A DNA stretch of 64,000 bases from Calothrix sp. NIES-4105. GTDB taxonomy: Bacteria > Cyanobacteriota > Cyanobacteriia > Cyanobacteriales > Nostocaceae. The notes below the pieces were generated by a model, which saw nothing but the letters and a program-made list of their open reading frames with translations, had not been told where the DNA came from and ran no database searches. The stretch covers positions 3,795,614 to 3,859,613 of the forward strand of contig NZ_AP018290.1 of the NCBI RefSeq assembly GCF_002368415.1, in the 5' to 3' direction. A program made the translations under genes and the position numbers. Position 1 is the stretch's first letter, and each line of letters opens with the position of its first letter. Of this stretch, positions 18,901-28,008 are shown in pieces.

Positions 18901-21333
18901 CTTTTGCACCTCAGCTTGCCGCTGTACATCAGGTATATGATGTAAATCTATTTCTGGCGCCGTAATACTTACAACAGGAGTAATCTTCTGAACAGGATTT
19001 CCCTCCACCACCACAAAACTCGTCCGTAAGATTTCGTGGCGCCGAATCACTTCATTAATACAGCGAACTAACAGAGATGTATCCAGATGTCCCTTCATCT
19101 TCACAGCTACAGGAATGTTATATGCACTCTTTACTGGTTGCAATTGAGTAATAAACCACAGTCGCTGTTGAGCAAACGAAAGCGAATACTGTCCAGTATT
19201 TCTTTCAACTCTTGAAATCGTTAGAGATGTACTAGGAACTGTATTAATAACTTGGTCGAGAATCTGACTTGCTAGTTGAGTGATAGTCACACCCTCAAAC
19301 AAATCAGCAACAGATACATTTACTCTCAAGTCCTCCTCAACACGGTTTTTTAACTCAAAAACCTTTAAGGAATCTATACCAAAACTACTTAAAGACTGCT
19401 CACAGTTTATTTTAGACTGTGTAACTTGCAGTACTCGTGCTACCAAAAATTGTAGGTACGACTCTATTCGCTGCTGCCTTTGAGGAGGCTCGACTGCAAG
19501 TATCTCTTCCCGCGTTAACTGCTGCTCTGATGCAACCGCATCAGTGTTATTTAAAATACTACTACCAATTACCTCCAGAGTACCTGCCAAAAACTGCGCC
19601 TTTGTTGCACGACGTTGAATTTTACCACTGCTCGTTTTGGGAATGGCGCCAGCTTTAAGTAAAACCACCGCATACGCTTGCACCTCATGTTCTTCTGCCA
19701 CAGCTTGTCTGATAGCAGCAGTGACTTCCTCGACATTGGGTTTGGCGCGAAATTCTACCTCTTGTATTACTACTAAGCGTTCTTCACCACCTTCTTCGAT
19801 TGCAAAAGCTGCACCACTTCCTTGACGTAGTATCGGGTGGCTGCGCTCAGTAGTTAACTCAACATCTTGAGGATAGAGGTTGCGCCCTCTAATAATAATT
19901 AAATCTTTGGCTCGACCAGTAATGAATAGTTCTCCGTTGTGTAAAAAGCCTAAATCGCCCGTTCGTAAAAATGGACCCTCACCTGTGTCTTTGAGGTAAG
20001 CACTGAATATTTGCTCTGTTTCCTCTAAACGGTTCCAATAACCTTGTCCAATACTAGGACTAGATACCCAAACTTCCCCTACTTCCTTTGAGGAACAACG
20101 GGTAAGAGATTCTGGATTTGCAATTACTATCTGCTGTTGTGGAACTGTACGACCGCAACTTACTAAGCAACTTAATGAATATTGATAGTTATTATCATTA
20201 ACACCAGCATCCACCACTCGATTAGCTTCTAATGCTGTTTTTTCCAAGGTTTTCGTAGTGGGTAAAGCTGCTTTCACACTACCAGAAACCATCAAAGTTG
20301 CTTCTGCCATCCCGTAGCACGGGTAGAAAGCTTCTGGACGGAACCCACATTCGGCAAAGGTGTTAGCAAAATGCTCTAAGGTTTGCGCGCGAATTGGTTC
20401 TGCACCGTTAAAAGCAACACTCCAACTGCTTAAGTCAAGGGTTGAGCGTTGTTCAGGAGTGATTTTATCAATACATAGTTTATAGGCAAAGTTGGGGGCG
20501 CCGCTAGTAGTTCCTCGGTAATGAGAAATAGTCTGTAACCAACGATATGGACGTTGAAGAAAAGCAGTTGGCGGCATCATGATACAAGGGAAACCACCGT
20601 ACAAAGGTTGGAGTACACCACCGATAAGCCCCATGTCATGGTAAATAGGTAGCCAAGTGACGAATTTGCTACTAGGCGAATGTTCCATACAAACGTAAGT
20701 TGTGGCAGCATTGTGTAGCAAGTTGCCATGAGTGAGCATTACGCCTTTTGGTGTACCCGTGGAACCGGAGGTGTATTGTAGAAATGCCAGCGTATCCTGA
20801 TTGATTAAAGGCTCCTGCCAATAATTCTCAATACCAGGTGCAAGGTTATCCGTAGTTAACCAGTGAAGGATATTAATATTGATGTTTTCAGCTAGTAAAG
20901 ACTGAATTTGGGAGAAAACCCCTGTTGTAGTTAGAACAATAGCTGCTTGTGCATCTGTTAGCACCGACAAAATTCTGGGGGTGTTACGTTGGTTCCGTGG
21001 CGGATAAGCTGGAACCGCTACCACTCCTGCATACAAACAACCAAAAAAAGCCGTAAGATAATCTAACCCAGGCGGATACAGCAGTAAAGCTCGTTCTCCA
21101 GCCATACCCATTGCTTGCAATTTTGCTGCGAGCGCGCGACAACGCCTGTCCATTTCTCTATAACTGAGGCGTTCTGCTTCTGTTTCGCCATCTGCCAAAA
21201 AGGTATAGGCGACTTGCTCTGCTTGGGTAGAACTTCTATAGTGCAAAAGTTCAATAACAGTAGAAAAATTATGAATGCCTTGAGGGGCACTGCTATTCTG
21301 AGTAATTCTAATTTCAGGCATTGTAAGATGCAA
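15955..21333 (-). CDS. Fatty acyl-AMP ligase-NRPS starter: FAAL-ACP-C-A(Ser)-PCP
   Basis: The 1792-residue loading enzyme and first gene of the operon. Residues 1-600 form a fatty acyl-AMP ligase (YTSGSTGTPKGVMLTH, LPIYHDMGLIGG, NGAEPIR, FYPCYGMAEATLMVSG), which adenylates a free fatty acid and passes it to the ACP near 654 (GIDSLKVFEL). Then come C 715-1160 (HHIIADGWS near 849), A 1180-1690 (A3 motif near 1323) and a carrier (LGGHSLL near 1710). The A domain residues read D-V-W-H-I-S-L-I-D, the serine code, so the product starts acyl-Ser. The C-terminus is Lys/Arg-rich. Start: ATG 21333; an internal ATG at 21321 (MPEIRI...) is equally plausible. A 630-bp divergent region separates it from the receptor gene. 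Confidence 0.93.
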   Translation of the reverse strand: MHLTMPEIRITQNSSAPQGIHNFSTVIELLHYRSSTQAEQVAYTFLADGETEAERLSYREMDRRCRALAAKLQAMGMAGERALLLYPPGLDYLTAFFGCLYAGVVAVPAYPPRNQRNTPRILSVLTDAQAAIVLTTTGVFSQIQSLLAENININILHWLTTDNLAPGIENYWQEPLINQDTLAFLQYTSGSTGTPKGVMLTHGNLLHNAATTYVCMEHSPSSKFVTWLPIYHDMGLIGGVLQPLYGGFPCIMMPPTAFLQRPYRWLQTISHYRGTTSGAPNFAYKLCIDKITPEQRSTLDLSSWSVAFNGAEPIRAQTLEHFANTFAECGFRPEAFYPCYGMAEATLMVSGSVKAALPTTKTLEKTALEANRVVDAGVNDNNYQYSLSCLVSCGRTVPQQQIVIANPESLTRCSSKEVGEVWVSSPSIGQGYWNRLEETEQIFSAYLKDTGEGPFLRTGDLGFLHNGELFITGRAKDLIIIRGRNLYPQDVELTTERSHPILRQGSGAAFAIEEGGEERLVVIQEVEFRAKPNVEEVTAAIRQAVAEEHEVQAYAVVLLKAGAIPKTSSGKIQRRATKAQFLAGTLEVIGSSILNNTDAVASEQQLTREEILAVEPPQRQQRIESYLQFLVARVLQVTQSKINCEQSLSSFGIDSLKVFELKNRVEEDLRVNVSVADLFEGVTITQLASQILDQVINTVPSTSLTISRVERNTGQYSLSFAQQRLWFITQLQPVKSAYNIPVAVKMKGHLDTSLLVRCINEVIRRHEILRTSFVVVEGNPVQKITPVVSITAPEIDLHHIPDVQRQAEVQKLSLQEAQLPFDLGQVPLLRAKILRLSLQESILLLTLHHIIADGWSIKVLIQELSVLYQALESGKSPQLAELPIQYLDFAYWQRHWLQGEVLESLQAYWRQQLGGELPVLKLPTDRARPRVQSYRGAQHEFILPKALTDALKQLSQQEGATLFMTLLAAFNTLLYRYTGQEDILVGSPIANRNRTEFEGLIGCFINTLVLRTHLNGNPSFKELLSRVRSCAINAYVHQDLPFEKLVELQPNRDLSYHSLFQVMFVLQNSAFSNVTLRTLTWETREFNSETAKFDILLSMIDSEAGLMGTLEYNSDLFNPDTIMQMVEHFQTLLQGIVVNPNERISHLPLLTNAERQKLLVEWNNTQVNYPRNLCLHELFEKQVERTPLASALYFENQQLTYQQLNQRANKIAHHLQQLGVKPDTLVGIYMERSIEMVVAILAVMKAGGAYVPIDPTYPQERLDFMLADSQVSVLLVKNSQDNFCGVDIKVSINTESPAFTDYSLDNPVSDVKPENLAYVIYTSGSTGTPKGVMNTHQGICNRLLWMQDTYELTASDRVLQKTPFSFDVSVWEFFLPLLTGASLVLAKPGGHQDASYLVEVIAKQQITTLHFVPSMLQVFLEEPRLDKCKSLKRVICSGEALPFDLQERFFERLDAELHNLYGPTEAAIDVTAWHCQRGSNEKIVPIGRPIANTQLYILDKYLQPVPVGVAGELYIGGVGLARGYWNRLELTFEKFIPNPFGIGRLYKTGDLARYLSNGSIEFLGRIDHQVKIRGFRIELGEIEAVLGQHPQVRETVVVATENIINERCLVAYLVPHPETEIFIDELRNFLRKKLPEYMLPLTFVVLKALPLTPNGKVDRGALPIPETQRPDLTAAYQAPESEIEKTIAKVWQQVLHLDKVGIYDNFFDLGGHSLLIVQVNHKLREVLNRELSVIEMFQNPSIKSLALHLSQTDQKLDFEPTRARIQKQLEAMNRQKINRKGAKNAKKGARGE

Positions 21334-21963
21334 ACCTAATCTGGATACGACCCTAGTACATTACGCCTTGAGGCTGTACCAGCGTTTTATAAGATTTCTT
21401 GACTATGCTCTTTCTTACAAGAAACAGCGATTTTTCTTGAAGTCAGCATTTACTAGAAGCTATAACCAAAAATCCAAAGACTTATTAGGATTTTTCCTTA
21501 ATAATATTTATACCACCTTATTGCGATTTTATTTCTTCAAATATTTTTTATTAAGGAATCTTAATGGAAAGTTCGTAGACGATCAAGTTATTTTTTTATA
21601 ATTCATCTATCTAAAGATAGATGAAAAATTTATAAAAACTAAAATTTATCCTAAATAATTTTACAGTACATAGAAACTACATGACTGAAGGTGATTGTAT
21701 TTCAAGGCTTATAGCTTAATGTCAGCGATTGATTTAACTTTGTGGCAGTCAAAAGTTGTATCTATAAGGTATTCTAATCACTGTTAGGGATTTAAGTTAG
21801 TTAATAATTATAATCAACAAATTTGTATACTGTGTGACTAAATTGTGCTAATAGTATAGTTTATCCTGAGCAATACTAATGCTAATCAATACTAATAAGT
21901 TACTGAGCCATTAGCGGAGTATTGAGTACTTGTACTGTTTTTATTTAGGTGTGAGCAAAATAA
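21334..21963. promoter_or_regulatory. divergent promoter region with candidate Fur box at 21800-21818
   Basis: A 630-bp AT-rich region between the divergently transcribed biosynthesis operon and the TonB receptor operon. It holds no convincing gene. The 19-mer GTTAATAATTATAATCAAC (21800-21818) matches the classical Fur box GATAATGATAATCATTATC at 13 of 19 positions. It lies about 145 bp before the receptor ATG. Iron control of both directions would fit, but the site is only a motif match. Confidence 0.45.
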
Positions 21964-24618
21964 ATGAAACCACAGTTGCTTCAAAGCTTGCTGTTTACAG
22001 GCTCGATTGTATTATTCTTAGGTACTCCTGCGTTAGGCGAGGAGGCTATAGCTGCGAACGAAAAGCACGAACGCAAAGTCGATCCGATTAGAAGTGCCCA
22101 AGAACTAGTACAAGCACCAACATCGGCAATAGCGATTACAGGAGTCAAGTTGAATTTGACTGGTCAGGAACTGGAGATAATTTTACAAACTGCGGGTGCA
22201 GACAAGTTACAACCTGTGAATCGTAGCGAAGGAAATAATTTTATTGCTGATATTCCCAATGCTCAGTTACGTTTGTCATCTGGAAACGAATTTCGTCAAG
22301 AAAACCCGGCTGGTGGAATTAGAGTAATAACTGTAACTAATGTAGATACAAATACTGTGCGGGTAACGGTAACGGGTGAGGCAAGTCAGCCAAAAGCTGA
22401 GTTGTTCGATAGCAATGAGGGTCTGATTTTTGGAGTAGCGGCAAACCCCACCGTTCCCTCCCCGAATCAAGGGCAGGGACAAAGGGAGGGATCACAGCAA
22501 CCAGAGGCGCCACCCAAGCCAGAACAGGAAAAGCCAACGACAGAAGTAAAGCCAGAACCAGCAGCCGAAACTGAGACTCCAGAAAAACAACCGTCGGCTG
22601 AAGCGGAGCAGCCAATTGAACTGGTAGTGACGGGTGAACAAGACAGCTATCGAGTTCCAGAGGCGACGGCAGGAACTAGAACAGATACTCCATTGCGTGA
22701 CATTCCGCAAGCAATTCAAGTTATTCCCAGACAAGTTATAGAAGATCAGCAAGTAGATCGTTTGAGTGATGCATTGCGTAACACAGCTGGTGTCACAAGC
22801 GATAATTCACCACGCTCTGCTTTTGAAGGCTTTACAATTCGTGGCTTCACTAATCGCAACATTATACGTAATGGTTTGAGAGATGATACTAATCTTACGG
22901 GTGGTTCGGGAATTGCCAACATCGAGCAAATAGAAGTTCTAAAAGGACCAGCAGGTGCTTTATTTGGTCAAGGTGGAGCAGGTGGCACTATCAACATTGT
23001 TACTAAAAAGCCTTTGAGTAACCCTTTCTACTCAATACAAGGAAGCATAGGTAATTATGATTACTATGACGGTTCTATTGATTTAACAGGGCCTCTTAAT
23101 GACAGTAAAACTGTACTGTACCGCTTGAATGCGTCTGCTTTAAGTACAGGAACATTCGTTGATTTTTTTGACATCGAGCGTTACTTGGTTGCTCCGACTT
23201 TAACTTTTAAGCTAGGGAAAAACACTCAGTTAAGTTTAGAGGCAGAGTATTTAGACACTAAACAACGCAATGACAGAGGTTTGCCTGCTATTGGTTCAGT
23301 CCTACCAAATCCCAACGGCAATATTCCCATTAGCCGTTTTGTGAATGAGCCATCGATAGATAGAAATAATCGCCAAGTGTGGAGATTTGGGCATAACTTA
23401 GAGCATAATTTCAGTGAAGATTGGAAATTGCGAAATTCATTCCGAGCCGCATTGTTAAAAGTTGAACAAAACTCAGTTTTTCCAACAGGGCTTTTAGAAG
23501 ACAATCGCACTCTAGAACGAGGTTTAGTAACTACGGGTGAGCGAATTCAAGAAACTTATATTCTAGAAACCAATGTTGTAGGTAAATTTAGAACAGGGAG
23601 TATTGAGCATCAACTGTTGGTTGGGGTTGATTTATCTAGAGATTATTCTCAAGCAACTAAAGATAACTTTTTCCGAGAAATTCGCCCTTTGGATTTGTTC
23701 AATCCTCAATACGGTCGTGACAATATTGGCCCGATAGCTGAAGAAATTCCTAGCGAACCAGTCACAGCTGATATTTTAGGTATTTATCTTCAAAATCAAA
23801 TAGCCCTTACTGAAAACCTAAAGATTCTTTTAGGTGGACGCCTTGATATTGTAAGTCAAACATTAAACTTCAGCGATGGAACCCAAGATTTTCAACAGGA
23901 CGAAGCATTTAGCCCTCGTTTAGGTATTGTGTATCAACCAAGCAAGTTTGTTTCACTTTACGCTAGCTACAGCAGTTCATTTCAACAGGTAACGGGAACA
24001 ACCTTTGATAGAAGACTATTTGAACCAGAACGCGCAACTCAGTATGAAGTCGGTGTTAAAACTGATTTCACTGATAGACTATCTGCAACTCTAGCTTTTT
24101 ATCAAATCAATAGGTCTAATGTTCTTACAACTGACCCAACAGACCTTAGTGGTAACTCTTCTATCCAAACAGGGGAGCAGAGAAGTCGAGGCATCGAGTT
24201 AGATGTAGCAGGTGAAATTTTACCAGGATTGAAAGTTATTGGTGGCTATGCTTATACAGACGCGCGAGTTACTGAAGACAATGATATAGAAGAAGGAAAC
24301 CGTATTAATAATGTCCCAGAAAATGCCTTTAGCTTATGGACTACCTATGAAATTCCACAAGGTTCTCTACAAGGTTTAGGATTTGGGTTAGGATTTTTCT
24401 ATGTAGGAGAACGAGAGGGCGACCTTGAAAATTCCTTCAAATTGCCGAGTTATGTACGTACCGATGCTGCTCTGTTTTACCGTCGGGATAACTTTCGAGC
24501 CGCTCTGAATATTCAAAATTTATTTAACACCGATTATTTTGAGTCTGCTGAAAATGACCTGCGAGTATTTCCTGGTTCACCAACAACTGTGAAATTTACG
24601 CTCGGTTGGCAGTTTTAA
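21964..24618 (+). CDS. TonB-dependent ferric-siderophore receptor with AMIN domain
   Basis: An 884-residue outer-membrane receptor. It has an N-terminal signal peptide (hydrophobic to about residue 25, ending TPALGEE) and an AMIN domain at about 50-165 (ITGVKLNLTG...TVTG), an architecture typical of cyanobacterial siderophore receptors. A Pro/Glu-rich linker at 165-215 is followed by a TonB-box-like stretch (IELVVTGEQ), the plug domain about 230-350 (IPQAIQVIPRQVIEDQQ; LKGPAGALFGQGGAGGTINI) and a long beta-barrel ending in VKFTLGWQF with the usual terminal Phe. It heads an operon with the three following genes. Its position beside an NRPS/PKS cluster and a full FecBCDE/ExbBD/TonB set makes it the likely importer of the locally made siderophore. 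Confidence 0.95.
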   Translation: MKPQLLQSLLFTGSIVLFLGTPALGEEAIAANEKHERKVDPIRSAQELVQAPTSAIAITGVKLNLTGQELEIILQTAGADKLQPVNRSEGNNFIADIPNAQLRLSSGNEFRQENPAGGIRVITVTNVDTNTVRVTVTGEASQPKAELFDSNEGLIFGVAANPTVPSPNQGQGQREGSQQPEAPPKPEQEKPTTEVKPEPAAETETPEKQPSAEAEQPIELVVTGEQDSYRVPEATAGTRTDTPLRDIPQAIQVIPRQVIEDQQVDRLSDALRNTAGVTSDNSPRSAFEGFTIRGFTNRNIIRNGLRDDTNLTGGSGIANIEQIEVLKGPAGALFGQGGAGGTINIVTKKPLSNPFYSIQGSIGNYDYYDGSIDLTGPLNDSKTVLYRLNASALSTGTFVDFFDIERYLVAPTLTFKLGKNTQLSLEAEYLDTKQRNDRGLPAIGSVLPNPNGNIPISRFVNEPSIDRNNRQVWRFGHNLEHNFSEDWKLRNSFRAALLKVEQNSVFPTGLLEDNRTLERGLVTTGERIQETYILETNVVGKFRTGSIEHQLLVGVDLSRDYSQATKDNFFREIRPLDLFNPQYGRDNIGPIAEEIPSEPVTADILGIYLQNQIALTENLKILLGGRLDIVSQTLNFSDGTQDFQQDEAFSPRLGIVYQPSKFVSLYASYSSSFQQVTGTTFDRRLFEPERATQYEVGVKTDFTDRLSATLAFYQINRSNVLTTDPTDLSGNSSIQTGEQRSRGIELDVAGEILPGLKVIGGYAYTDARVTEDNDIEEGNRINNVPENAFSLWTTYEIPQGSLQGLGFGLGFFYVGEREGDLENSFKLPSYVRTDAALFYRRDNFRAALNIQNLFNTDYFESAENDLRVFPGSPTTVKFTLGWQF

Positions 24619-24717
24619 TAAGGGAGGCACCGACAAAAAGGGGATGAGAATTAACTCTTCCCCATTCCTAATTTTCAATTTCCAATTCTTAAATTACCAA
24701 CTCTCAAGACACGATTT

Positions 24718-25707
24718 ATGGATACTTTTTTTTGTGCAGAAGAATCGCGCCAAGCAGGAGAAGACCCAATTGGAACAGCAGATACTTATAAAATGTACGT
24801 GCTATTAGAATGTCCTACTCCCTGGACAGAAACTGCTATTAATTCAAAATTTATACCAGATAATTTGAGAACTTTATATAAAGAGATTGCTCAAACAGAA
24901 TTATCTGTAAGACTGTTATTAATTTACAACGAACGTCTTTACAAAAAGGAATCTACAAAATGCATAATTTATAATCCAAGTCAAGATTTATCAGCAAATT
25001 ATATAAAACATGAGTTTGAAGTTTCACATATTCAAGATGTAGCTCCCGTTTTAAAACAATATTTTATTGATGGAAATATTCACAGTAAAATCATTGATAC
25101 TCAGACTAGAGATATTTTAGTTTGTACTCATGGCAGTAACGATAAATGCTGTGCTAAATACGGTAATCCCTTTTACCGTCAAGCTTTAGTTACTGTCGCT
25201 GATTTATCTCTAACTCATGTTCGCATCTGGCAAGTAAGTCACTTTGGTGGTCATCGCTTTGCACCCACAGTTATTGATTTTCCAGAAGCCAGATACTACG
25301 CTAGACTCGACCAAAATTCATTTTTATCTATTTTAACACAAACAGGTAATACTCAATATTTAAATCAATGTTTCAAAAATAATTATCGAGGTTGGGGAAT
25401 ATTACCAGAACCAGCACAAGTTCTGGAACGAGAATTGATTTTATTGTATGGTTGGGATTGGTTTAATTATAAACTCATTAATTATCATGTGCTTGCACAG
25501 AATGGTGATGGTAGTTTCCATCGTGTTGAAATAAGTTTTGAAAAACCTGATAATTCTCTGATTTGTATTCAAGCTGATGTCCTTGAGAATGAAAATAAAA
25601 CTCTTTATTTAATTGGAGAATGTGATGGAACAGAACTAGAAAAGACTCCTCAATTTGATGTTAAAAATATTGTTTATGTTAAGAATAATTCCAAAAATAA
25701 TGATTAA
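24718..25707 (+). CDS. Sucrase/ferredoxin-like family protein
   Basis: A 329-residue protein of the Suc_Fer-like family (thioredoxin-fold, ferredoxin-like). Key motifs are the N-terminal FFCAEESRQAGEDPIGTA, the Cys-containing VCTHGSNDKCCAKYGNPFY near residue 140, and the conserved QVSHFGGHRFAPT. The Cys and His residues of these two motifs could bind an Fe-S cluster. No signal peptide, so cytoplasmic. It lies 99 bp after the receptor and overlaps the next gene by 8 bp, so it is almost certainly co-transcribed with the uptake genes. A role in reducing or releasing iron from the imported siderophore is a reasonable inference from position; I know of no proof. Confidence 0.85.
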   Translation: MDTFFCAEESRQAGEDPIGTADTYKMYVLLECPTPWTETAINSKFIPDNLRTLYKEIAQTELSVRLLLIYNERLYKKESTKCIIYNPSQDLSANYIKHEFEVSHIQDVAPVLKQYFIDGNIHSKIIDTQTRDILVCTHGSNDKCCAKYGNPFYRQALVTVADLSLTHVRIWQVSHFGGHRFAPTVIDFPEARYYARLDQNSFLSILTQTGNTQYLNQCFKNNYRGWGILPEPAQVLERELILLYGWDWFNYKLINYHVLAQNGDGSFHRVEISFEKPDNSLICIQADVLENENKTLYLIGECDGTELEKTPQFDVKNIVYVKNNSKNND

Positions 25708-26680
25708 GTTTCAGCCTCATTATATTAAAGTTTTTATCTTAATCTTTATTTATTTACTTTTATCTACCAGTTGCAATAGTAAACCTCAATACCAACAATT
25801 GTACTCTCAAAAAGTACAAGCAGCATCGGAATGCAGAACAGTTAAGCACCAACTAGGTGAAACTTGTATTCCCATTGATCCCCAACGCATTATTGTTGTG
25901 GATCAAATTATTTTAGAAGGAGTACTAGCACTTGGTATTAAACCAATAGGAGCAGCAGAACCAGAGCGCATCAGTAGCACAGGAAGACATTTATTAGACA
26001 AGAACAAGGATACAATCTCTATTGGTAAGGAAAGCCAATTAAATATAGAAAAGATGGTGCAACTGCATCCTGATATTATTTTAGGGCTAGAAATTGCCAC
26101 AGATAATTATAATTTGTTTTCTCGGATAGCACCTACAGTTTCGCTTGAATATGTTCAAACTGCTTGGAAAGATACTTTTCAACGTCTGGGTGAAATACTT
26201 GGTAAAAGCGAACAAGCTGGACAAGCATTGGCTCAATATCAACATCGGGTGGAAAAATTACGGGCAGATTTTAGCACTCTGAAAGCGAAAACGAAAGTTT
26301 CTGTAAGTAGATTTTATGCAGGATTAAAGACTACTGAGTTTCGCACACCTTTCTCATTTCCTGTAAGTGTTATAGAAGAGGTAGGACTTTCAATACCCGT
26401 AATGCAGCGTCAGCTTACCACTAGCCCTGACCAGACTTTTGTTCAGGTTAGCTTAGAGCGTCTTGACCTACTAGATGCAGATGCTATGTTTGTAGCGCTA
26501 GACCCAGGTTCTGAAAAAACCTTTAAAAAATATCAGAATAGTCAAGTTTGGCGCCAACTAAACGTGGTTAAGAATAAACAAGTTTATACAGTTGATTCTA
26601 GTTACTGGATATTTGGCAACCTTTTATCAGCTAGGACAATATTAGATGACCTGGCTAAATATTTATTGGAGGTGAAATAA
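25700..26680 (+). CDS. Fe(III)-siderophore ABC transporter substrate-binding lipoprotein (FecB/FhuD type)
   Basis: A periplasmic binding protein. The ATG at 25700 overlaps the previous stop and gives a clean lipoprotein signal, MIKFQPHYIKVFIL... with lipobox LLSTSC; an upstream in-frame ATG at 25655 lies inside the preceding gene and is less likely. The mature part has the class III binding-protein pattern: PQRIIVVDQIILEGVLALGI, HPDIILGLE, APTVSLEYV, a long connecting helix, and a C-terminal ...VYTVDSSYWIFGNLLSARTIL. It would hand ferric siderophore to the FecCD permeases at 32352-34438. Those genes and the ATPase at 35836 are not adjacent; an acylase, an EamA gene and decayed remnants separate them. 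Confidence 0.92.
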   Translation: MIKFQPHYIKVFILIFIYLLLSTSCNSKPQYQQLYSQKVQAASECRTVKHQLGETCIPIDPQRIIVVDQIILEGVLALGIKPIGAAEPERISSTGRHLLDKNKDTISIGKESQLNIEKMVQLHPDIILGLEIATDNYNLFSRIAPTVSLEYVQTAWKDTFQRLGEILGKSEQAGQALAQYQHRVEKLRADFSTLKAKTKVSVSRFYAGLKTTEFRTPFSFPVSVIEEVGLSIPVMQRQLTTSPDQTFVQVSLERLDLLDADAMFVALDPGSEKTFKKYQNSQVWRQLNVVKNKQVYTVDSSYWIFGNLLSARTILDDLAKYLLEVK

Positions 26681-26688
26681 GTATATTA

Positions 26689-28008
26689 ATGACACAAAAT
26701 ATTGGTTCCCAAAGCCTACGTAACTTTATCATTGTCTGGATAGGTCAATTAGTTTCAAGTATTGGTAGCAGCATGACTACCTTTGCCATTGAAATTTGGG
26801 CATGGGAATTTACAGGTCAAGCAACTACACTCACACTGGTGGGTTTCTTTAGTTTATTACCGAGTATTTTTCTTACTCCCATCAGTGGAGTGATTGTAGA
26901 TCGATGGAATCGTAAATTATTGATGATAGTAGGTGATACAGTAGCTGTGGCATTGACAGCTATTATCCTCTTACTATATATAACCAATAATTTACAAATT
27001 TGGCATCTTTACGTGACGGGGGCAGTTAGCGGAACTTTCAATCAACTCCAAGGACTTGCCTACTCTGCTTCAGTCGGGTTGATGGTAACTAAGCAACATT
27101 ATGCGCGTGCCACAAGTATGGAATTTTTATCTAATTATGGTAGTAGTATTGTTGCGCCTGCTTTAGCTGCATATCTTTACCATATAATTGGCTTAGTGGG
27201 AATTTCGCTTATTGATATCTTTACGTTTGTCATTGCTATTAGTAGCGTATTGTTAGTTCGCATTCCCAACCCTATACTGACTCCAAAAGAACCCGAAACT
27301 CGTGTAAATATTTACCAAGAACTTAGCTTTGGTTGGCGCTATATTCAAGCAAACAAGAACTTACTAATTCTGCTAATCACAACGTTATTGTTCTGGTTGC
27401 CTCATGATATTGGTAATTCACTTTACACACCGATGATTTTGGCGCGCACGGGAAATAATACTTTGGTTCTAGGTGGTTTAGCTTCAGCCGCTGGTTTAGG
27501 TGGTGTAATCGGAGCGTTAATCTTTAGTACTTGGGGTGGTTTTAGGCGCCGCATCAAAGGAGTTTTAGTTGGTATGCTTGGCGCAGGCTTAAGCAAAATA
27601 GTCTTTGGTCTGGGTAATAGTGGTTTAATTTGGATTCCCGCTCAATTTTGCTCCTCCCTAAATTTCCCTTTAAATGGTAGTTCTGAGACAGCTATATGGT
27701 TAGCAAAAGTTGCACCGAATGTGCAAGGTCGTGTTTTCGCTGCCCGTTCGTTACTTTTGCAATTGGTTTCGGCTGTAGCTTCGTTGATAGCAGGACCACT
27801 AGCTGATAATGTATTTGAGCCAGCAATGATGCCAGGAGGCAGTCTGGCAGGTGTTTTTGGTAAATTATTCGGTACAGGAAAAGGTGCAGGTATGGCACTT
27901 ATATATACTTTATCTGCGGTATGTATGTTACTGGTTGGAGTTTGCGGATACCGCTTCCGTTCCCTGCGAAATATCGAATATGTTCTGCCAGATTATGATC
28001 CTACTTAA
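26689..28008 (+). CDS. MFS transporter, probable siderophore exporter
   Basis: A 439-residue inner-membrane transporter of the EntS/MFS_3-like type with about 12 hydrophobic segments. The N-terminus FIIVWIGQLVSSIGSSMTTF is typical, and the loop after TM2 contains GVIVDRWNRK, the MFS motif A region. It starts 8 bp after the binding-protein gene and ends with an 8-bp overlap with the convergent acylase gene. In an NRPS siderophore locus it is the natural candidate for export of the product or its acylated precursor to the periplasm. A decayed copy of its C-terminal end lies at 32099-32246. Confidence 0.9.
   Translation: MTQNIGSQSLRNFIIVWIGQLVSSIGSSMTTFAIEIWAWEFTGQATTLTLVGFFSLLPSIFLTPISGVIVDRWNRKLLMIVGDTVAVALTAIILLLYITNNLQIWHLYVTGAVSGTFNQLQGLAYSASVGLMVTKQHYARATSMEFLSNYGSSIVAPALAAYLYHIIGLVGISLIDIFTFVIAISSVLLVRIPNPILTPKEPETRVNIYQELSFGWRYIQANKNLLILLITTLLFWLPHDIGNSLYTPMILARTGNNTLVLGGLASAAGLGGVIGALIFSTWGGFRRRIKGVLVGMLGAGLSKIVFGLGNSGLIWIPAQFCSSLNFPLNGSSETAIWLAKVAPNVQGRVFAARSLLLQLVSAVASLIAGPLADNVFEPAMMPGGSLAGVFGKLFGTGKGAGMALIYTLSAVCMLLVGVCGYRFRSLRNIEYVLPDYDPT

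Noticed and set aside
21368-21601. 77-codon frame in the divergent promoter region
   Set aside because: Phe/Tyr/Leu-rich as expected from AT-rich DNA, and no convincing ribosome binding site.
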